Of a stretch of DNA of 64,000 nt, positions 32,345-44,312 are shown piece by piece. The number at the start of each line of letters is the position of its first letter. Positions within the stretch are counted from its first letter, which is position 1. This DNA comes from Clitopilus passeckerianus (Eukaryota; Basidiomycota; Agaricomycetes; Agaricales; Entolomataceae): contig CALYLX010000035.1 in the NCBI GenBank assembly GCA_944990035.1, positions 186,001 to 250,000 of the forward strand. The letters run 5' to 3'. Under the pieces are notes generated by a model. It saw only the letters and a program-made list of their open reading frames with translations, was not told the DNA's origin and did no database searches. The translations under genes and the position numbers were made by a program.

Positions 32345-34476
32345 ATGTCATCTAAACCGGTCCATCTGCTTCTTGTTGCCATTCCGGCATGGGGTAGGTC
32401 TCTTTACAAGTCTACGGAAGGGCGAGAAACCCCGTCTGATTCTTACATCTTTCGTAGGTCATATCCGGCCGCTCTGTGTTTTAGCCGCCAGAATCGTGAA
32501 TGAACGCCCGGACGTTGTTATAACTTTACTTGCCGCTCCATTGTTCCTTGACAAGACGCTGAACGAGATCACGAGGCAAGCAGAGGATGATGCGGGTAAA
32601 GAGGCACTCAAGCGTATTCGGTACGTTTCTCAGATCTTAATAAGAGTCATCTCTGATCCTGACCCTGGACTGTGTCTCGAAGCGTTGTTGCCACTTTTCA
32701 GACAGAAGAACAGGGGCTTTTCATGGTCCTCAGTCTCTTCTGTGAATCCTATGCGAACGTCTACGAGAAGCTCGTCAAGGAAGAGCCTGTCAGCTGTGCT
32801 GTGAAGGGAACTACCTTCGACGCGATTCCTGCCCCGTCTCTTACGATCTTGGATGTTTGTCTAATCCTATCCTTGTTAATACGGAGGACTCTCAGATACT
32901 GATAAGCATTTCCTGCTAGTTCTTTGCACCTCCGCTGCAATTCGCGACGAGAGCAGTCACTCCGAGCGTACCAATTCTCGCATGGGTCTCCGGTGGTGCA
33001 GCGGCTCTGATCAGACTCTTCGGGCCCGAATCCTTGGGCGGCATTGGTGACCTTCGGGCAAAGATTGAAGAAGTCGCCGCTCAAACTGGGCGAACTACCG
33101 AAGAAGTTGGTGATGAGGTACAGATATTCCTCTTTTCAAGATCCTAGTCAGTCACTGAGTCCGATGATGATAGGTGTTGGAAAAAGTCGACGGCAGCATA
33201 ATTCAACTCGCAGGTATACCACCAATGTATGACTGGGAACAGTTCCCCCAGCGCGTTAGTACTCTATCGAGCAGCCAGTATCTGAAAATGGTCGCTAATA
33301 TACCACTACGCTGTGTAGATGCCGTTCTCTGTTCCAATGTCTGGTCTTATTGTGGGCGGTACCATGTAAGTTCCTCCGATAGGTCATCAGCCCGATGTAC
33401 CCATCTCTCAACTTGGGGCAGATCCCTCAGAGGCGCAGACGGCATCATTATCGCCAGCTCTGAAGCATTCGAGAAGGAGCCTATCGGCGCGTACAGAAAT
33501 TGGGTCGCGGAATCTAACAGGCCTGTATACGCGCTCGGACCACTTCTGCCTCCTGGCTACGGAAAGACACAGATCACTGCGGACAGGAATGCGGCAATTG
33601 ATACTTTCTTGAGTGATAAACTTGCCCAATTCGGTGAGGGGTCGCTTCTATTTGTGAGTCTACTCCCTATACATTGGAGTCAATGAAGTGACGTATCCAA
33701 AATTCAGATCTCTTTCGGCACCGTGTTCTGGCCAACCTCGCAGGAGCATATTGAAGAGCTCATCGACGCTTTGGTTGAATTCAAAGTTCCCTTTGTACGT
33801 TCCATCCTGCCTCCTCGATTGCATCTCCTCATAGTTACGATTTCAGATCTTCTGCCATGCTTCTCCATTCGCCAGAATTCCTGATGAATTAATTAAGAAA
33901 GCCGAAACCTCAGGCCTTGGTCTGTTTTCGACCTGGGCGGCACAACAGACCATTCTAAACCACCCGGTAAGGGGTCTTCTAAATATTTATCTAGAAATAT
34001 GAGTACCAATTCCCAGCCGTCTGTAGGTCACGGGCTGGTATCTGACCCACGGCGGTCATGGCGGAGTAACAGAATCTCTTGGCAGTGGAATCCCAATGTA
34101 CGTTCACTCTCATGCATACAACTCTACCCCCAACTAAGTTCATCTTTCATCCAGGATCTTCTGGCCTTTCCATGGTGACCAACCTGCCACGGCCCTGCAT
34201 GTTAGCGCCAACTTGGGCGCTGGAATGGAATTCATCGAAGTTCGTACCGGACTTGGACTCAAACCCCTCAAACGAAATGGCCAATCTGCGAAGGGTACTC
34301 GTGAGGCTGTTAGAGAGGAGCTGCGATCGGTTGTGAGAGATGTGATCAAAGGCGGCGAGGGAAAAGAGATGACAAGGAATGCCCAGAGGCTGAAGGTCGA
34401 GTTTGCTAGTGCTTGGGAAGAAGGTGGAATTGCAAAAGCCGAGCTCCGTAAACTGTTTGCAGACTACCTCAAGTAA
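32345..34476 (+). CDS. UDP-glycosyltransferase, GT1 family, copy 1
   Basis: Transfers a sugar from a UDP-sugar to a small acceptor. About ten exons are defined by alignment with the inverted paralogue at 38679-40802. ATG 32345 gives MSSKPVHLLLVAIPAWG; the first splice creates GHIRPL, with the His that acts as catalytic base in GT1 enzymes. Later exons read PDVVITLLAAPLFLDKTL, VATFQTEEQGLFMVLSLF, GTTFDAIPAPSLTILD, FFAPPLQFATRAVTPSVP, GADGIIIASSEAFEKEPI and ISFGTVFWPTSQEHIEELI. The UDP-binding signature is WAAQQTILNHP, then GWYLTHGGHGGVTESLGSG and FWPFHGDQPATALHVS across an intron. The end KAELRKLFADYLK is at 34476. All introns examined have GT..AG ends. No stop or frameshift was found, so it is predicted functional. 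The acceptor molecule is unknown. Confidence 0.92.
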
Positions 34477-34634
34477 GATACGAAGTGGATGGAATAAAAT
34501 ATGATTACTGTGTTATAGCAAGGTTCTCGACCATGCGGTGTACAATATACGAGAAAAGTATCCAAACTAGTTTACAACTAAAAGTAGAGTGCATTTTATG
34601 AGCGACCCCAGACAACGCCTGAAAGTCTTTCGCA

Positions 34635-36898
34635 TCATGCGTCGAGAATCGGCAAGTCACCTTCAGTCATCTTCGCCCACAACCCACCCCTCACATACAT
34701 AGTCAAATGTGTTCCCGGCCACACCTTGTCTGTTCCTTTGCTGCCCTTGAAGTTGCCTCTCCATCCTTTAGGTGGTACAGTCTCAGGTGGCTGAGCATCT
34801 TGTGCCAACTCGAAGGAAGAGAACTGCTGCAAGAGGCGGATGAGGAAGAAGGACGACTCGTAGTACGCGAATTGCTGGCCGAGGCAGATACGCGGCCCAG
34901 CGTTGAAGGGCAGGAAGATGAAGGGGTTGGGGGTGAGATATTTGCCAAGACGGGCGTCGAGGAAGCGTTCGGGATCGAATATTGCGGCTAGAACGCGATT
35001 GAGGTAAGTATATGCGTTTTATTTCAACTCAGAATCGCAAGGGCATACCATCAGGTCCCCAGAGGTCTTCTCTCCTGTGCATCAAGAATACGCCATAGGC
35101 ACACTTAGTATTCGGAGGAATGTAGTAAGGACGACCACCAGTAGGTCCGTTAGCGGGCATAGGCCAGAGAGTTCCTTTGTTGGAAGCCCTAGAATCGAAT
35201 GGCCTGCCGAAGAATGAGTTGCTAACTCAGAGCTAGAAGTTTGAAAGAGCACTTACACAGGCGGGTACAACCTCAACACCTCGTTCAAAAAGGCACGCAT
35301 ATACTTCATCTCCTTGATTTGCTCGTTCGTCGGCCTAGCATTTCCGGGACCCATCACGCTGACAATCTCTTCACGGAGCTTGGCAGCAACATCCGGGTGC
35401 TCAGAGAGCATATACAACGAGAAGGTGAGAGTGGAGGCGGTAGTATCACGGGCGGCGACGAGCAGGTTAACGACCTGAAGGGAGGGCATGTCAGATCACG
35501 GCCAGCTCAAGGTGGAAGCACCGTACCTCATCCTTCAGAATCTGCATATCCTGTGTTTCACTGACGAGATGGTCGAGGAGAGTGACATTCTCCTCTACCT
35601 TTCCGCTGCTTTTGCCGTCCTTCACGTTCTCCAATGCGCGCTTGACAATCGGCTCAACGAAAGCATCCACAGTTTTCCTCCTTATATCGACCTTGTCTTC
35701 CCAGAACTCGCCGCTGGCAATGGGCCACATAGGTCCATACCGGGTCCTCAGCGCAGTCAAATGCTGACCATCCAAGAACGCCTCGACGAACTTGGTGCTA
35801 GCATGCCTCTCGTGTTCCTGCCTCTGCTTGACGGAGATTTCCATGGGCGGGACACTGTTACCATGTTCGGGGAAAGGTAAACCGGCCGAGAGTGAGTCAA
35901 CAGATTGGCCGCAGAGGAAAGCAGTGGCTGAGTCGAGGGTGAAACGGGAAACAAGGTCCTGGAAGTCAATGGGGTAACCTTGGGAGAGTCGGGTACGCGC
36001 CAGGGAGAGCGCCGACAGAGCATGGGTGTCAAAGATAGGGTCAAAATCGGTGATTCGGTCGCGGGAGAAGAAGGGGCGTGTCATATGGCGGTGGAATCTG
36101 CGAAGGGAGATAGGTTAGGAGGAAATAGGGGAAGAAGCGGGGAAGTGCGTACTTCCACATGTCGCCATCAGAGTTGAAGACACCAGTACCAAGGAGGTTG
36201 CGGAATTGGTCGAACAAGGCAGGTCCTGTAAGAATGTTGATGAGCGGGCGGAGATACCCAGAATGTAGATAGCGCAACTGACCTTTGTCAAAGGTATCAA
36301 ATTGGGTGGCGAGGATGGCCTTGATGTGGTCAGGCTCGAAGGTAATGACCTAGAGATAGTCGGTTGATGGTCAAAGGCATGCTGGAAGTGCTCGATATAG
36401 GGGACTTACACGTCGTTCAGAGAGGAGGTTAAGTCCATAAGTATTTCCAAGCTCCTCCCTCCATCTCTCGAAGATGTCACCTGTCGATCACGTCAGTAAA
36501 GGCTTCAGAGCTAATTTGTCCGTGACTGACACTCGTCTGTTCGAGGCGTCAATCAACCGAACAGATTCGCACTCACCAACATAGCCAGCTTTAAAGTTGC
36601 CAACAAGCGCCTTGGTAATGCCGAGACCACCAGGGAGCCTGTCATAGATCTTTGGAACCAACACTGCGCCTCTTCTCCGAGCTTCCGTCCAATCCACATA
36701 ATTCCTCCAACCGAACATTATCCATGGGTAGAGAAGGACTGATGTGAAGGCGAGCGCTGCTCTCAACGGGGTGGTAAAGGAGAGGCCGGGGAAAGCATGG
36801 TCGAGCACGTAGGAGAAGAAAAGGTAGGTGACGCCAACGGGCGGGACGGCGTAGATGAATGTACGTGCGAGGTACAAAATTCCAGGTGGGATCGCCAT
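34635..36898 (-). CDS. Cytochrome P450, CYP63-like (clan CYP52)
   Basis: Haem-thiolate monooxygenase anchored in the ER. ATG 36898 starts [20 protein letters not shown], and two N-terminal membrane segments are visible, the second around [20 protein letters not shown]. Several short introns break the N-terminal third. Downstream exons contain [20 protein letters not shown], the I-helix [21 protein letters not shown], the K-helix ExxR ([16 protein letters not shown]), [11 protein letters not shown], and the haem loop [20 protein letters not shown] with the Cys ligand. The end GDLPILDA lies at 34635. The DGDMWK(F)HR...FFSRDR and AARDTTA patterns are those of the CYP52/CYP63 clan, whose white-rot members oxidise alkanes, fatty acids and aromatics. 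It lies between two GT1 genes, which suggests modification of a small molecule. The CYP family number is my judgement by eye. Confidence 0.9.
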
Positions 36899-38112
36899 CT
36901 TCTTGGGCTTCGATGTTCTTGGACTAGTCGCTTCTTATACTTCTTCGGTTTCGGCTTAGTTTTTCTATTTGACTAGTGGTGTCAGTGGCGCGAGAAGTCG
37001 ACGGTTGCTATCGATGGCGACGTCGAAGTCGATCAGTGGAAAAATGTAGGAGGCAGGCGGGTGTTTGATGTTGTGGATGGGGAACGAAGCCAGAGACACA
37101 CAAGGTCTTAAATATATGTGTATCCCTCTCCATCTTTTGGGCGGTCAGCGGCCCTTCTTCGCTTACTTCCAATGGTAATAGGATGAGACCGTATGACCTC
37201 CACCCAAGACGATCATCGAGCACGAGCTCTGCAACCAACCCCGCCTTCTGCCGCACAGCTTACGCCATATTCCCTATCCGGAGCTTCCCCATTCAGCCCG
37301 CCTTTCCAACTGAAAGAGCCTGAAACGAAGAGGCGAAAATGAGAAAAACACATGTGTCGCCGACATAACCGACTTTACCGACGTTTTTGAGGCTGATCGG
37401 CGGACTGTTCAAGTGAACCTGACGATCCCATTGGCTGCTGTTTCCGGGTCTCTTCAAATCTTTGATATGAACGAACTGTTAATGATCGCACACGCAATCA
37501 ATGCCGAGTACGATGTCGTCGCACTTAATGAAAAGTGACATTCATCGTTCTGTTGTTCACTGGGGGTGTCGGAGAGCAAGGCTACCGGTATGTCTGTCGA
37601 TGTGTAAACCGTCATTCAGTCGTGCTCATCACATCAGAATTCGAGTTTTTACTTACCGTGTCCCGTTACGGAGGGCGTTTGAATTAGAGCTCGGTCACCT
37701 CGTGGACTGCTGAAACATTACAGGGTAGATAATGGTGGGATATGAATTGACTGCTTGTCCGGAGCGTAACCCCCCGGGTCTGCCTGCGTATCTTAGACTC
37801 CCAGCAGGCTCCACTAGTTTCCCTCGAAATACCAGCTGGTTCTTGGAAACCAGCCCCAACGCGTCTTCCGCTCTCTACCCACAGTCTCTGGTTCAGTGGA
37901 TTATGTGTCCTAGTAGACGACAGCTGTGTGTCTCGTTTGATACTAGCTGAGCTCTATGCTAGCTGTGCCATGCGTGATAACGGCTGTAACTTACTTTCAG
38001 TTCTCATACTGCTCTGAAAGTCTAGGGCCCCTTCGAGATGGATGACTACCAACACCTTTGCCATGCAACGGTCACAAAGGTACATCCTATCCATGAGGGG
38101 TAGTAGTGTACA
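36899..38112. other. 1.2-kb intergenic interval
   Basis: Upstream flank of the P450 (minus) followed by unassigned sequence. No ORF on either strand resembled a known family. The next recognisable item is the leucine-rich fragment at 38113. Confidence 0.4.
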
Positions 38113-38520
38113 TTAAGTGCGTCGTCTGCTGTTAGGAGCGGCCTGAATCTCTGCTATATCTATGCCCTCATCATCGCTCCCCCAAATAGGATCAGGAGGA
38201 GCATCCTCACGAATGGTAAGCATTCTTAGAACGTTATTGAGTCTTCTCTCCGTTCCGTCAATACACGCATTGGCTTCCCCCACAAAATTGAGTTTGAAAA
38301 GATGGAAGAAGAGTTGCGCATGGTTCACAAGGCCGTACAACCCCGAACATTCCATGGGTGATATGGGTGTGTTGAACAAGATCAGTCTTTGGAGTCGCGG
38401 GAGTGAGGTCAGAACTGCACGTATGACATCCTTCCCGATGATAAGTTTGTGCGAGAGGTTCGGTATCTTAAACGATTTTTGGTGATGACCAAGGGTGACT
38501 TCCCAGTCCCCGACGCACAA
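38113..38520 (-). pseudogene. Fragment related to the MGQRHQAF/leucine-rich gene at 42183
   Basis: A 135-codon open stretch in which IPNLSHKLIIGKDVIRAVLT and SLPRLQRLILFNTPISPMEC align with ILNLSHNKHVRIETVRTVLT and ECPDLKRLVLFDTDISEGDW in the intact gene at 42183-44065. The following GLYGLVNHAQLFFHLFKL matches LFRESPRLFYRLESL. Only the leucine-rich middle is represented; the N-terminal MGQRHQAF part and the C-terminal third are missing, and the last 45 residues (ending NSRRRT) have no counterpart. I read it as a truncated copy left by duplication. A short expressed gene cannot be excluded because the frame is open. Confidence 0.5.
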
Positions 38521-38678
38521 CGCGAAAGACTATAAGACGTTCTCCGGGCTCACTCATGGGGTCTGCTTGCTAGTTGTAACCTATTTTGGACACTTGTCTC
38601 ATGTATTGTACACGGCAGGGTACGTGGAGAACTCTGCTAGAACACCTTAATCATCTTCTATTCCATCCACTTCGTATC

Positions 38679-40802
38679 TTACTTGAGGTAGTCTGCAAAC
38701 AACTTCCTCAGCTCGGCCCTTGCAATTCCACCTTCTTCCCAAGCACTTGCAAACTCAACCTTCAGCCTTTGGGAATTCTTCGCCATCTCTTTGCCTTTCT
38801 CGCCCTTGACCACATCTCTCACAACCGATCGCAACTCCTCTCTAGCCGCCTCACGAGTACCCTTCGCAGATTGGCCATTTCGTTTGAGGGGTTTGAGTCC
38901 AAGTCCAGTACGAACTTCGATGAGTTCCAGTCCAGCGCCCAAGTTGGCGCTGACATGCAGGGCCGTGGCAGGTTGGTCACCATGGAAAGGCCAGAAGATC
39001 CTGGATGAAAGATGAACTTAGTTGGGGGTAGAGTTGTATGCATGAGAGTGAACGTACATTGGGATTCCACTGCCAAGAGATTCTGTTACTCCGCCATGAC
39101 CACCATGATTCAAATACCAGCCCGTGACCTACAGACGCAGGGGAATTAGCACTAAATTTCTTGCTAATCCGGAAGACCCCTCACCGGGTGGTTTAGAATG
39201 GCCTGTTGTGGCGCCCAGGTCGAAAATAGACCAAGGCCTGAGTTTTCGGCTTTCTTGATCACTTCATCGGGAATTCTGGCGAACGGAGAGGCATGACAGA
39301 ATATCTGAAATGGCAACCATGAGGAGCTATAAACCAAGAGGCGGGATGAAACCTACAAATGGAACTCGGAAGTCAAGCAAAGCTTCGATAAGCTCTTCGA
39401 TATGTTCCTGCGAGGTTGGCCAGAACACAGTGCCGAAAGAGATCTGAGTTTTGCAGAAACTGTCAGCTTCAATATATCATGAATAAGAGACAGACGTACA
39501 AATAGAAGCGACCTTTCGCCGAACTGAGCAAGTTTGTCACCCAAGAAAGTGTCAATTGCCACATTCCTATCCGCAATGATCTGAGTCTTTCCGTAGCCGG
39601 GGGGTAAGAGTGGTCCGAGTACGTATACAGGCCTGTTTGACTCCGCTATCCATTTTCTGTACGCGTCGATAGGCACTTTCTCGAATGCTTCAGAGCTACC
39701 GATGATTATTCCGTCTGCACCTTTGAGAGATCTGCCCCAAGTCGAAAGTGGGTAAATCAGGATGATGGGAGATGGGGAAACAAACTCACATAGCACCACC
39801 TCCAATAAGAGTGGACATCGGCACGGAGAACGGCATCTGTACCCCACAGTCGTGCATCAGCAAAACAACTTCAGACACTGGCCTTTCGATACACTACTCA
39901 CGATTTGGGGGAACTGTTCCCAGTCATACATAGGTGGTACGCCCGGAAGTTGAATTATGCTACCGTCTACCTTTTCCAATATCTGTCATCGTTGGACTCA
40001 GTGATCGACTAAGGTTAGAGAAGAGTAAAACCTATACACACCTCATCGCCAACTTCTTCAGGAGTTCGACCGGTCTGCGCTGCGACTTCTTCAATCTTTG
40101 CACGAAGGTTCCCAATCCCACCTAATGATTCCGGTCCGAAGAGTCTGATCAGAGCCGCTGCACCACCGGAGACCCATGCGAGAATAGGAACGCTCGGAGT
40201 GGCTGCTCTCGTCGCGAATTGCAAAGGAGGCGCAAAGAACTAGACGGTAATCCTCGTCAGTATATGAGGGCCCGCCGTACGACAGAGGATTAGGACTAGA
40301 CGAACATCTAAGATGGTGAGAGACGGGGCAGGCATCGCATCGAAGGTAGTTCCCTTCACGGCACAGCTGATAGGCTCTTCTTTGATGAGTTTCTCATAGG
40401 CGTTCGCGTAGGCCTCACAGAAGAGTCCTATGACCTTGAATAGCTCTTGTTCTTCTGTTTGAAACGCGCCAATAACACTTCGAGCCCACGTTCAAGATCA
40501 TGGATTGCGATTGTTGAGGTTTAAGAAACGTACCGAATACGCTGGAGAGCCTCTTTACCTCCATCATCCTCGGCTTGCCTCGTGATCTCATTCAATGTTT
40601 TGTCAAGGAACGAGGGAGCAGCAAGTAAGGTGACGACAATGTCCGGGCGTTCATTCACGATCCTCGCAGCTAAGACGCAGAGAGGGCGGATATGACCTAC
40701 GCAAGAAGGGAGAATCAGTCAAGGCTTTAATTTAGGCTTGTAACAAGACCCACCCCATGCTGGAATGGCAGCAAGAAGTAGATGAATCTGTTTAGACGCC
40801 AT
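38679..40802 (-). CDS. UDP-glycosyltransferase, GT1 family, copy 2
   Basis: Inverted paralogue of the GT1 at 32345. ATG 40802 begins MASKQIHLLLAAIPAWG, then GHIRP with the catalytic His. Exons mirror copy 1: IGAFQTEEQELFKVIGLFCE, FFAPPLQFATRAATPSVPIL, GGIGNLRAKIEEVAAQTGR, IQLPGVPPMYDWEQFPQI, GADGIIIGSSEAFEKVPIDA, ISFGTVFWPTSQ, then WAPQQAILNHP, WYLNHGGHGGVTESLGSG and FWPFHGDQPATALHVS. Over the last 87 residues I count ten substitutions from copy 1, so the duplication is fairly recent. It has the more canonical WAPQQ instead of WAAQQ, and NHGG instead of THGG, at the sugar-nucleotide site. No lesion was found. The two copies converge on the P450 from opposite sides and may serve related acceptors. 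Confidence 0.92.
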
Positions 40803-41324
40803 GATATGCTGTCTTCTCGTTTCCATACAGTCTGAAAAAAAGCTATAGTATAATGGGGTCGAAAGCGTGGTCATTATATAGCGACTGGTATCGGCGGCAC
40901 GATCGGTTCATGGCTACAACCTAACAGTCCCGATAGATGGGCTCGATCAGATTGGGTGGCCTCGATTGTCCCCTGCTGGCCCCGGATAGAAGAATTTGTC
41001 CACGAAATGCCGCTGGCAAGGTTCGGCATGGGTGGCCTCGTCGTCGGAGGTTCGGAGGGGACCTTTCCCCGCCCATGCGTGCATGTTGTACGGGAGTGGT
41101 CGTCATAAAAAGGTAATGAGGTCAACTGTCCCGCTAAGATAAGACCGTCCCTGCCCGTTACCTGTCCCAAAAAACCTCATCTCTAGGGAGCCGTATGCCA
41201 GAATGCGTGCAGGGCTCAACATCGTGTACAATGCATGTGATGGGTGGAATAGAAAGTAAAATTAGTGGAATACGAATGCGGAGGTCTATTGTCCTACTTT
41301 TAAGGTCGCGCATCTTCTTCCGAC
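40803..41324. other. Intergenic, promoter side of GT1 copy 2
   Basis: About 520 nt between the GT1 start and the broken MGQRHQAF copy. No coding signal was recognised. Confidence 0.4.
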
Positions 41325-41669
41325 AATCCATATCGGCTAGCATAAACGAATATCCCAGACCGGTGCTACCTCTAACAAACGGATACTCCTCCTCTAAGCC
41401 CAGATTCTAAGCAGCGCGAGCGTGGTGACCCGATACCGGCTTGGTGTAGCTTTGTCTGTCTAATGCTCTCCAATTTTCCGAAGTTCCTCACGGATGATTT
41501 CAGCATTGGTGGGTTGTTCAGCAAGGGTGATAAAACGACGAGTGGCACGAAGAGGAAGATGGCCGTAACACCATTGATGGTGGAGAGCTGCTAGTACGCA
41601 TCTGTAGTATCCTGGCTTTTTGCGAGGAGAGATGCGAGCGATGAGGAAAGCTTGATGGCGTTGTCCCAT
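41325..41669 (-). pseudogene. Broken copy of the MGQRHQAF-family gene
   Basis: ATG 41669 starts MGQRHQAFLIARISPRKKPG, followed by CVLAALHHQWCYGHLPLRAT, RRFITLAEQPTNAEIIREEL and RKIGEH, then a stop at 41460. This is nearly the same text as the intact neighbour (MGQRHQAFLIARLSSSGNKA...CYGRLPLRATRRFITLAKQP). Beyond the stop the homologous text goes on in shifted frames: SRYRVTTLALLR in one and NLGLEEEYPFVRGSTGLGYS in another, ending near 41325 with MLADMDC, the equivalent of the MSCWGG exon end. The lesions are therefore a premature stop and at least one frameshift. The whole second exon (leucine-rich part) is absent here. Confidence 0.75.
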
Positions 41670-42182
41670 GATGAAAGCTAGCAAAGAAGGCTAGTCTCAC
41701 AGGGGGCGTTTACGAAGGTTGAATATTGATGTTACAGGGCGTATATAAACCATTGGCCTCTTTGACCTTTTGTAAACACCTCTGAACGTGGTCATCATGA
41801 CCTTGAAGACAATGGGATCGAGTCATGCAGAACACCCACAATGCAACCCGTGGATACTGGTTCCCACAAATAGCTTCAGGAAGAAGTCAAAGGAGCGGCT
41901 GGAGCCTAGGATTCTGCCAACGATTCACACATGAGTCAATCCTTTCGGATATTGTGGAAGCTTGCGTCGTAAAGACTCGACTAAAGAGGGAAAGTTACAG
42001 CCCGATTACACCCCGTGGCGAAGATTTGATCACACGAAGCCATCTGCATCGAGGTCTGTGAATCCATGATTGTGAACATGCCAAGAGTCTCAGAATTGCA
42101 TTATACTTGACGATTGCAGTTACTCAAATCCTGCATATTAGGGCCAACGAAAATCTGCACGTCCAATGGATTGCTAGCCCTC
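41670..42182. other. Intergenic between broken and intact MGQRHQAF copies
   Basis: 513 nt. No coding resemblance was found; it should include the former promoter of the broken copy and the 3' end of the intact gene. Confidence 0.4.
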
Positions 42183-44065
42183 TCAGTCATCTCGGTACTT
42201 GGCATCCACGCTTCGTAGATATTGAATTGTCCTTTTAGCTTGCTCTTCTGTAATCCAATTCAATCGATCCCGTCGACCCACGGAACTATCTGTCAACTGG
42301 GCAAATGTTTTTGACAGTAGTGTGACTGCATCGGAGGGCGCAGGTGGTCGGCCTTCCTTCTCCATTTCCACAAGAAAACCAGGGAGGTCGAAGACTTGCA
42401 CAGAAGATTCTTCCTCTTTAGCCCCACCGTCGCCATTGGTGGCTGGTTCTGTGGTGCGACAGCTGCTTTCAGCCTTGATAAACCCCAACGACCGTTCTTC
42501 ATTCCAAAAAGCAAAGATCCAACCCCCTCCCCGAAACGGCCGGTCGATTTGTGCGGCGAAAAAAGGGATAGCTCTTTCTCCCCAATCTTGACCAGGTTTG
42601 AGCAACTCGGATGACAGTGTGACGGAAGCAGCACCGCTGGTGCTAATTGCGCGCCGATGGGAAAAGCCACCTTCGTGGAAGGCGTCAGAGGCGAAGAATC
42701 GAATCAAGGCCTGAATGACCAAAGTAGGTGTGAAGAAAGGAATCGATGCGGTGGGGTTCATGTCCTCGAAACGTCCCTCTGTGATAAAGCCGAACGCGTT
42801 CGGATAAAATGCCTTTTCCATGCTGAGGAAGCAGGGGTGGATTAGGCTTTCCAGTCGATAAAATAAACGGGGGCTTTCGCGGAAAAGGTCAGACCAGTCG
42901 CCCTCGGATATATCGGTGTCGAAAAGAACGAGTCGTTTGAGGTCGGGACATTCAGTGAGGACAGTGCGGACAGTCTCGATCCTGACGTGTTTATTGTGAG
43001 ATAAATTCAGGATATGAAGATCGGCTCTCCCTTGAAACACGGTATGGAATTGGTCGGTGGTCAATGGGAGGTAGGAGAGGTCGACACCATCTTCCTTGGG
43101 CAGTTGTTCAATTGCTTTCCCGAGTAGAGAAAGAGCGGAGTCGGGGAAGGGATGGAATTCTGAGGATTTCAAGATGTCTATTATCGCCTTAGCCTTTTCC
43201 GGCATCCAGAGAAGACCTTCGATAGCTTCGGTGTCATCTTTCGCCAATGCGTGTTTGATTGCAGGAAGCAAAGTAAGCTCGGATAGAGGAGGAACGGTTA
43301 CGGAAGCAGTTGTGGGGTTTGTCTGAGAGCTAATGTCGTTCTTTCTCTTCAGCATCTCATCAGCAAACTCCTTCGGCCAGGTTGCGTAAAGGGCGTCAAG
43401 AGTAACAAGCCCCTCTTCACCCAATGTGTCGATAACTTCAGCCACGTCCTTTTCTTCAGCTCGCAGGCGTTCATCCTCTTCAATTTTCTTCAATCGCTGT
43501 TCGTCGAGCGGGTAGTAGCAACGCGCGTAGGTTTCTGCGTTCATGATCGTATTTCTGGATTGGCCTGAGGTCTCGTTCCCAGGTAGGAAGCAATACGTGC
43601 ACTGTTCGGGGTCTGTGATGTCGATAATGGTCAGACCATCGTTGTTATCTAAGGCGAACCCTGTGATAAGCCAAAAACCCATTGGATGATGAGTGGTAGG
43701 GTCTCACCTCCACCCCAACAGCTCATAGTAGCTTCCAACAAATCATGGTTCCAATCGGAAGTACCGCTAGCGTATGGGCGCGTCTCCTCCAAGCCCAGGT
43801 TCCAGGCGCATGCAAGCAAAACGGCCAGATATTGACTCGGTCTCTCGTCATTGACTTCGCGTTCTCCGATGAGACGAAGCTCTTCGCGAATGATCTTAGC
43901 GTTAAGAGGTTGTTTAGCCAGTGTGATAAAACGGCGTGTGGCACGGAGAGGAAGGCGGCCATAGCACCACTGATGATGCAGAGCGGCTAAACATCTGTAG
44001 GCCCCTGCCTTATTGCCACTAGACGATAGGCGAGCAATGAGGAAAGCTTGGTGTCGTTGTCCCAT
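42183..44065 (-). CDS. MGQRHQAF-family conserved fungal protein with leucine-rich region
   Basis: Exon 1 is 44065-43708, the intron is 43707-43661 (GTGAGA...CACAG), and exon 2 is 43660-42183; 611 aa. The N-terminus MGQRHQAFLIARLSSSG, then AALHHQWCYGRLPLRATRRF, is a conserved Agaricomycete module of unknown function; the splice produces CWGG joined to GFALDNNDGLTIIDITDPEQ. The middle has a helical EKDVAEVIDTLGEEGLVTLD stretch and then leucine-rich text (LHILNLSHNKHVRIETVRTV, DLKRLVLFDTDISEGDWSDL). C-terminal parts include RPFRGGGWIFAFWNEERSLG. No catalytic motif is recognised. A broken copy lies 0.5 kb downstream (41325) and a fragment at 38113. It is probably functional because splice sites and frame are intact. 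Confidence 0.85.
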
Positions 44066-44312
44066 GATGAGGGGTTCTGAGAAACTCGAAATCCGGATGC
44101 CGATAGAAAGTCTCGTTCCGATCCCGGGTCACGTGCTGTGGCGCTTATGCTAAGCGCCGGATTCGGTTCTAAGGTTTGGAGCAAGCTTGAGATCCAGGGA
44201 ATACCTCAACCAAGGACAGGAGGTCGCGAATGGCACACTTTCCTACTGCACACGTTCGATGTTAGAGAATCAGCGATATAATTCCAAAACACTAGATATT
44301 GATAAGCTACAT

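Larger units (their letters stand above)
32345..40802. repeat. Large inverted duplication: two GT1 genes flanking a P450
   Basis: Arm 1 is 32345-34476 (plus) and arm 2 is 40802-38679 (minus). The arms match across exons and several intron positions, so the duplicated unit is the whole gene. The spacer of about 4.2 kb holds the P450 and a leucine-rich gene fragment. The P450 itself is single copy in this window. Confidence 0.85.

Noticed and set aside
32345..40802. Calling the GT1-P450-GT1 block a full secondary-metabolite cluster
   Set aside because: No backbone enzyme (terpene synthase, PKS or NRPS), transporter or pathway regulator is present in the window.
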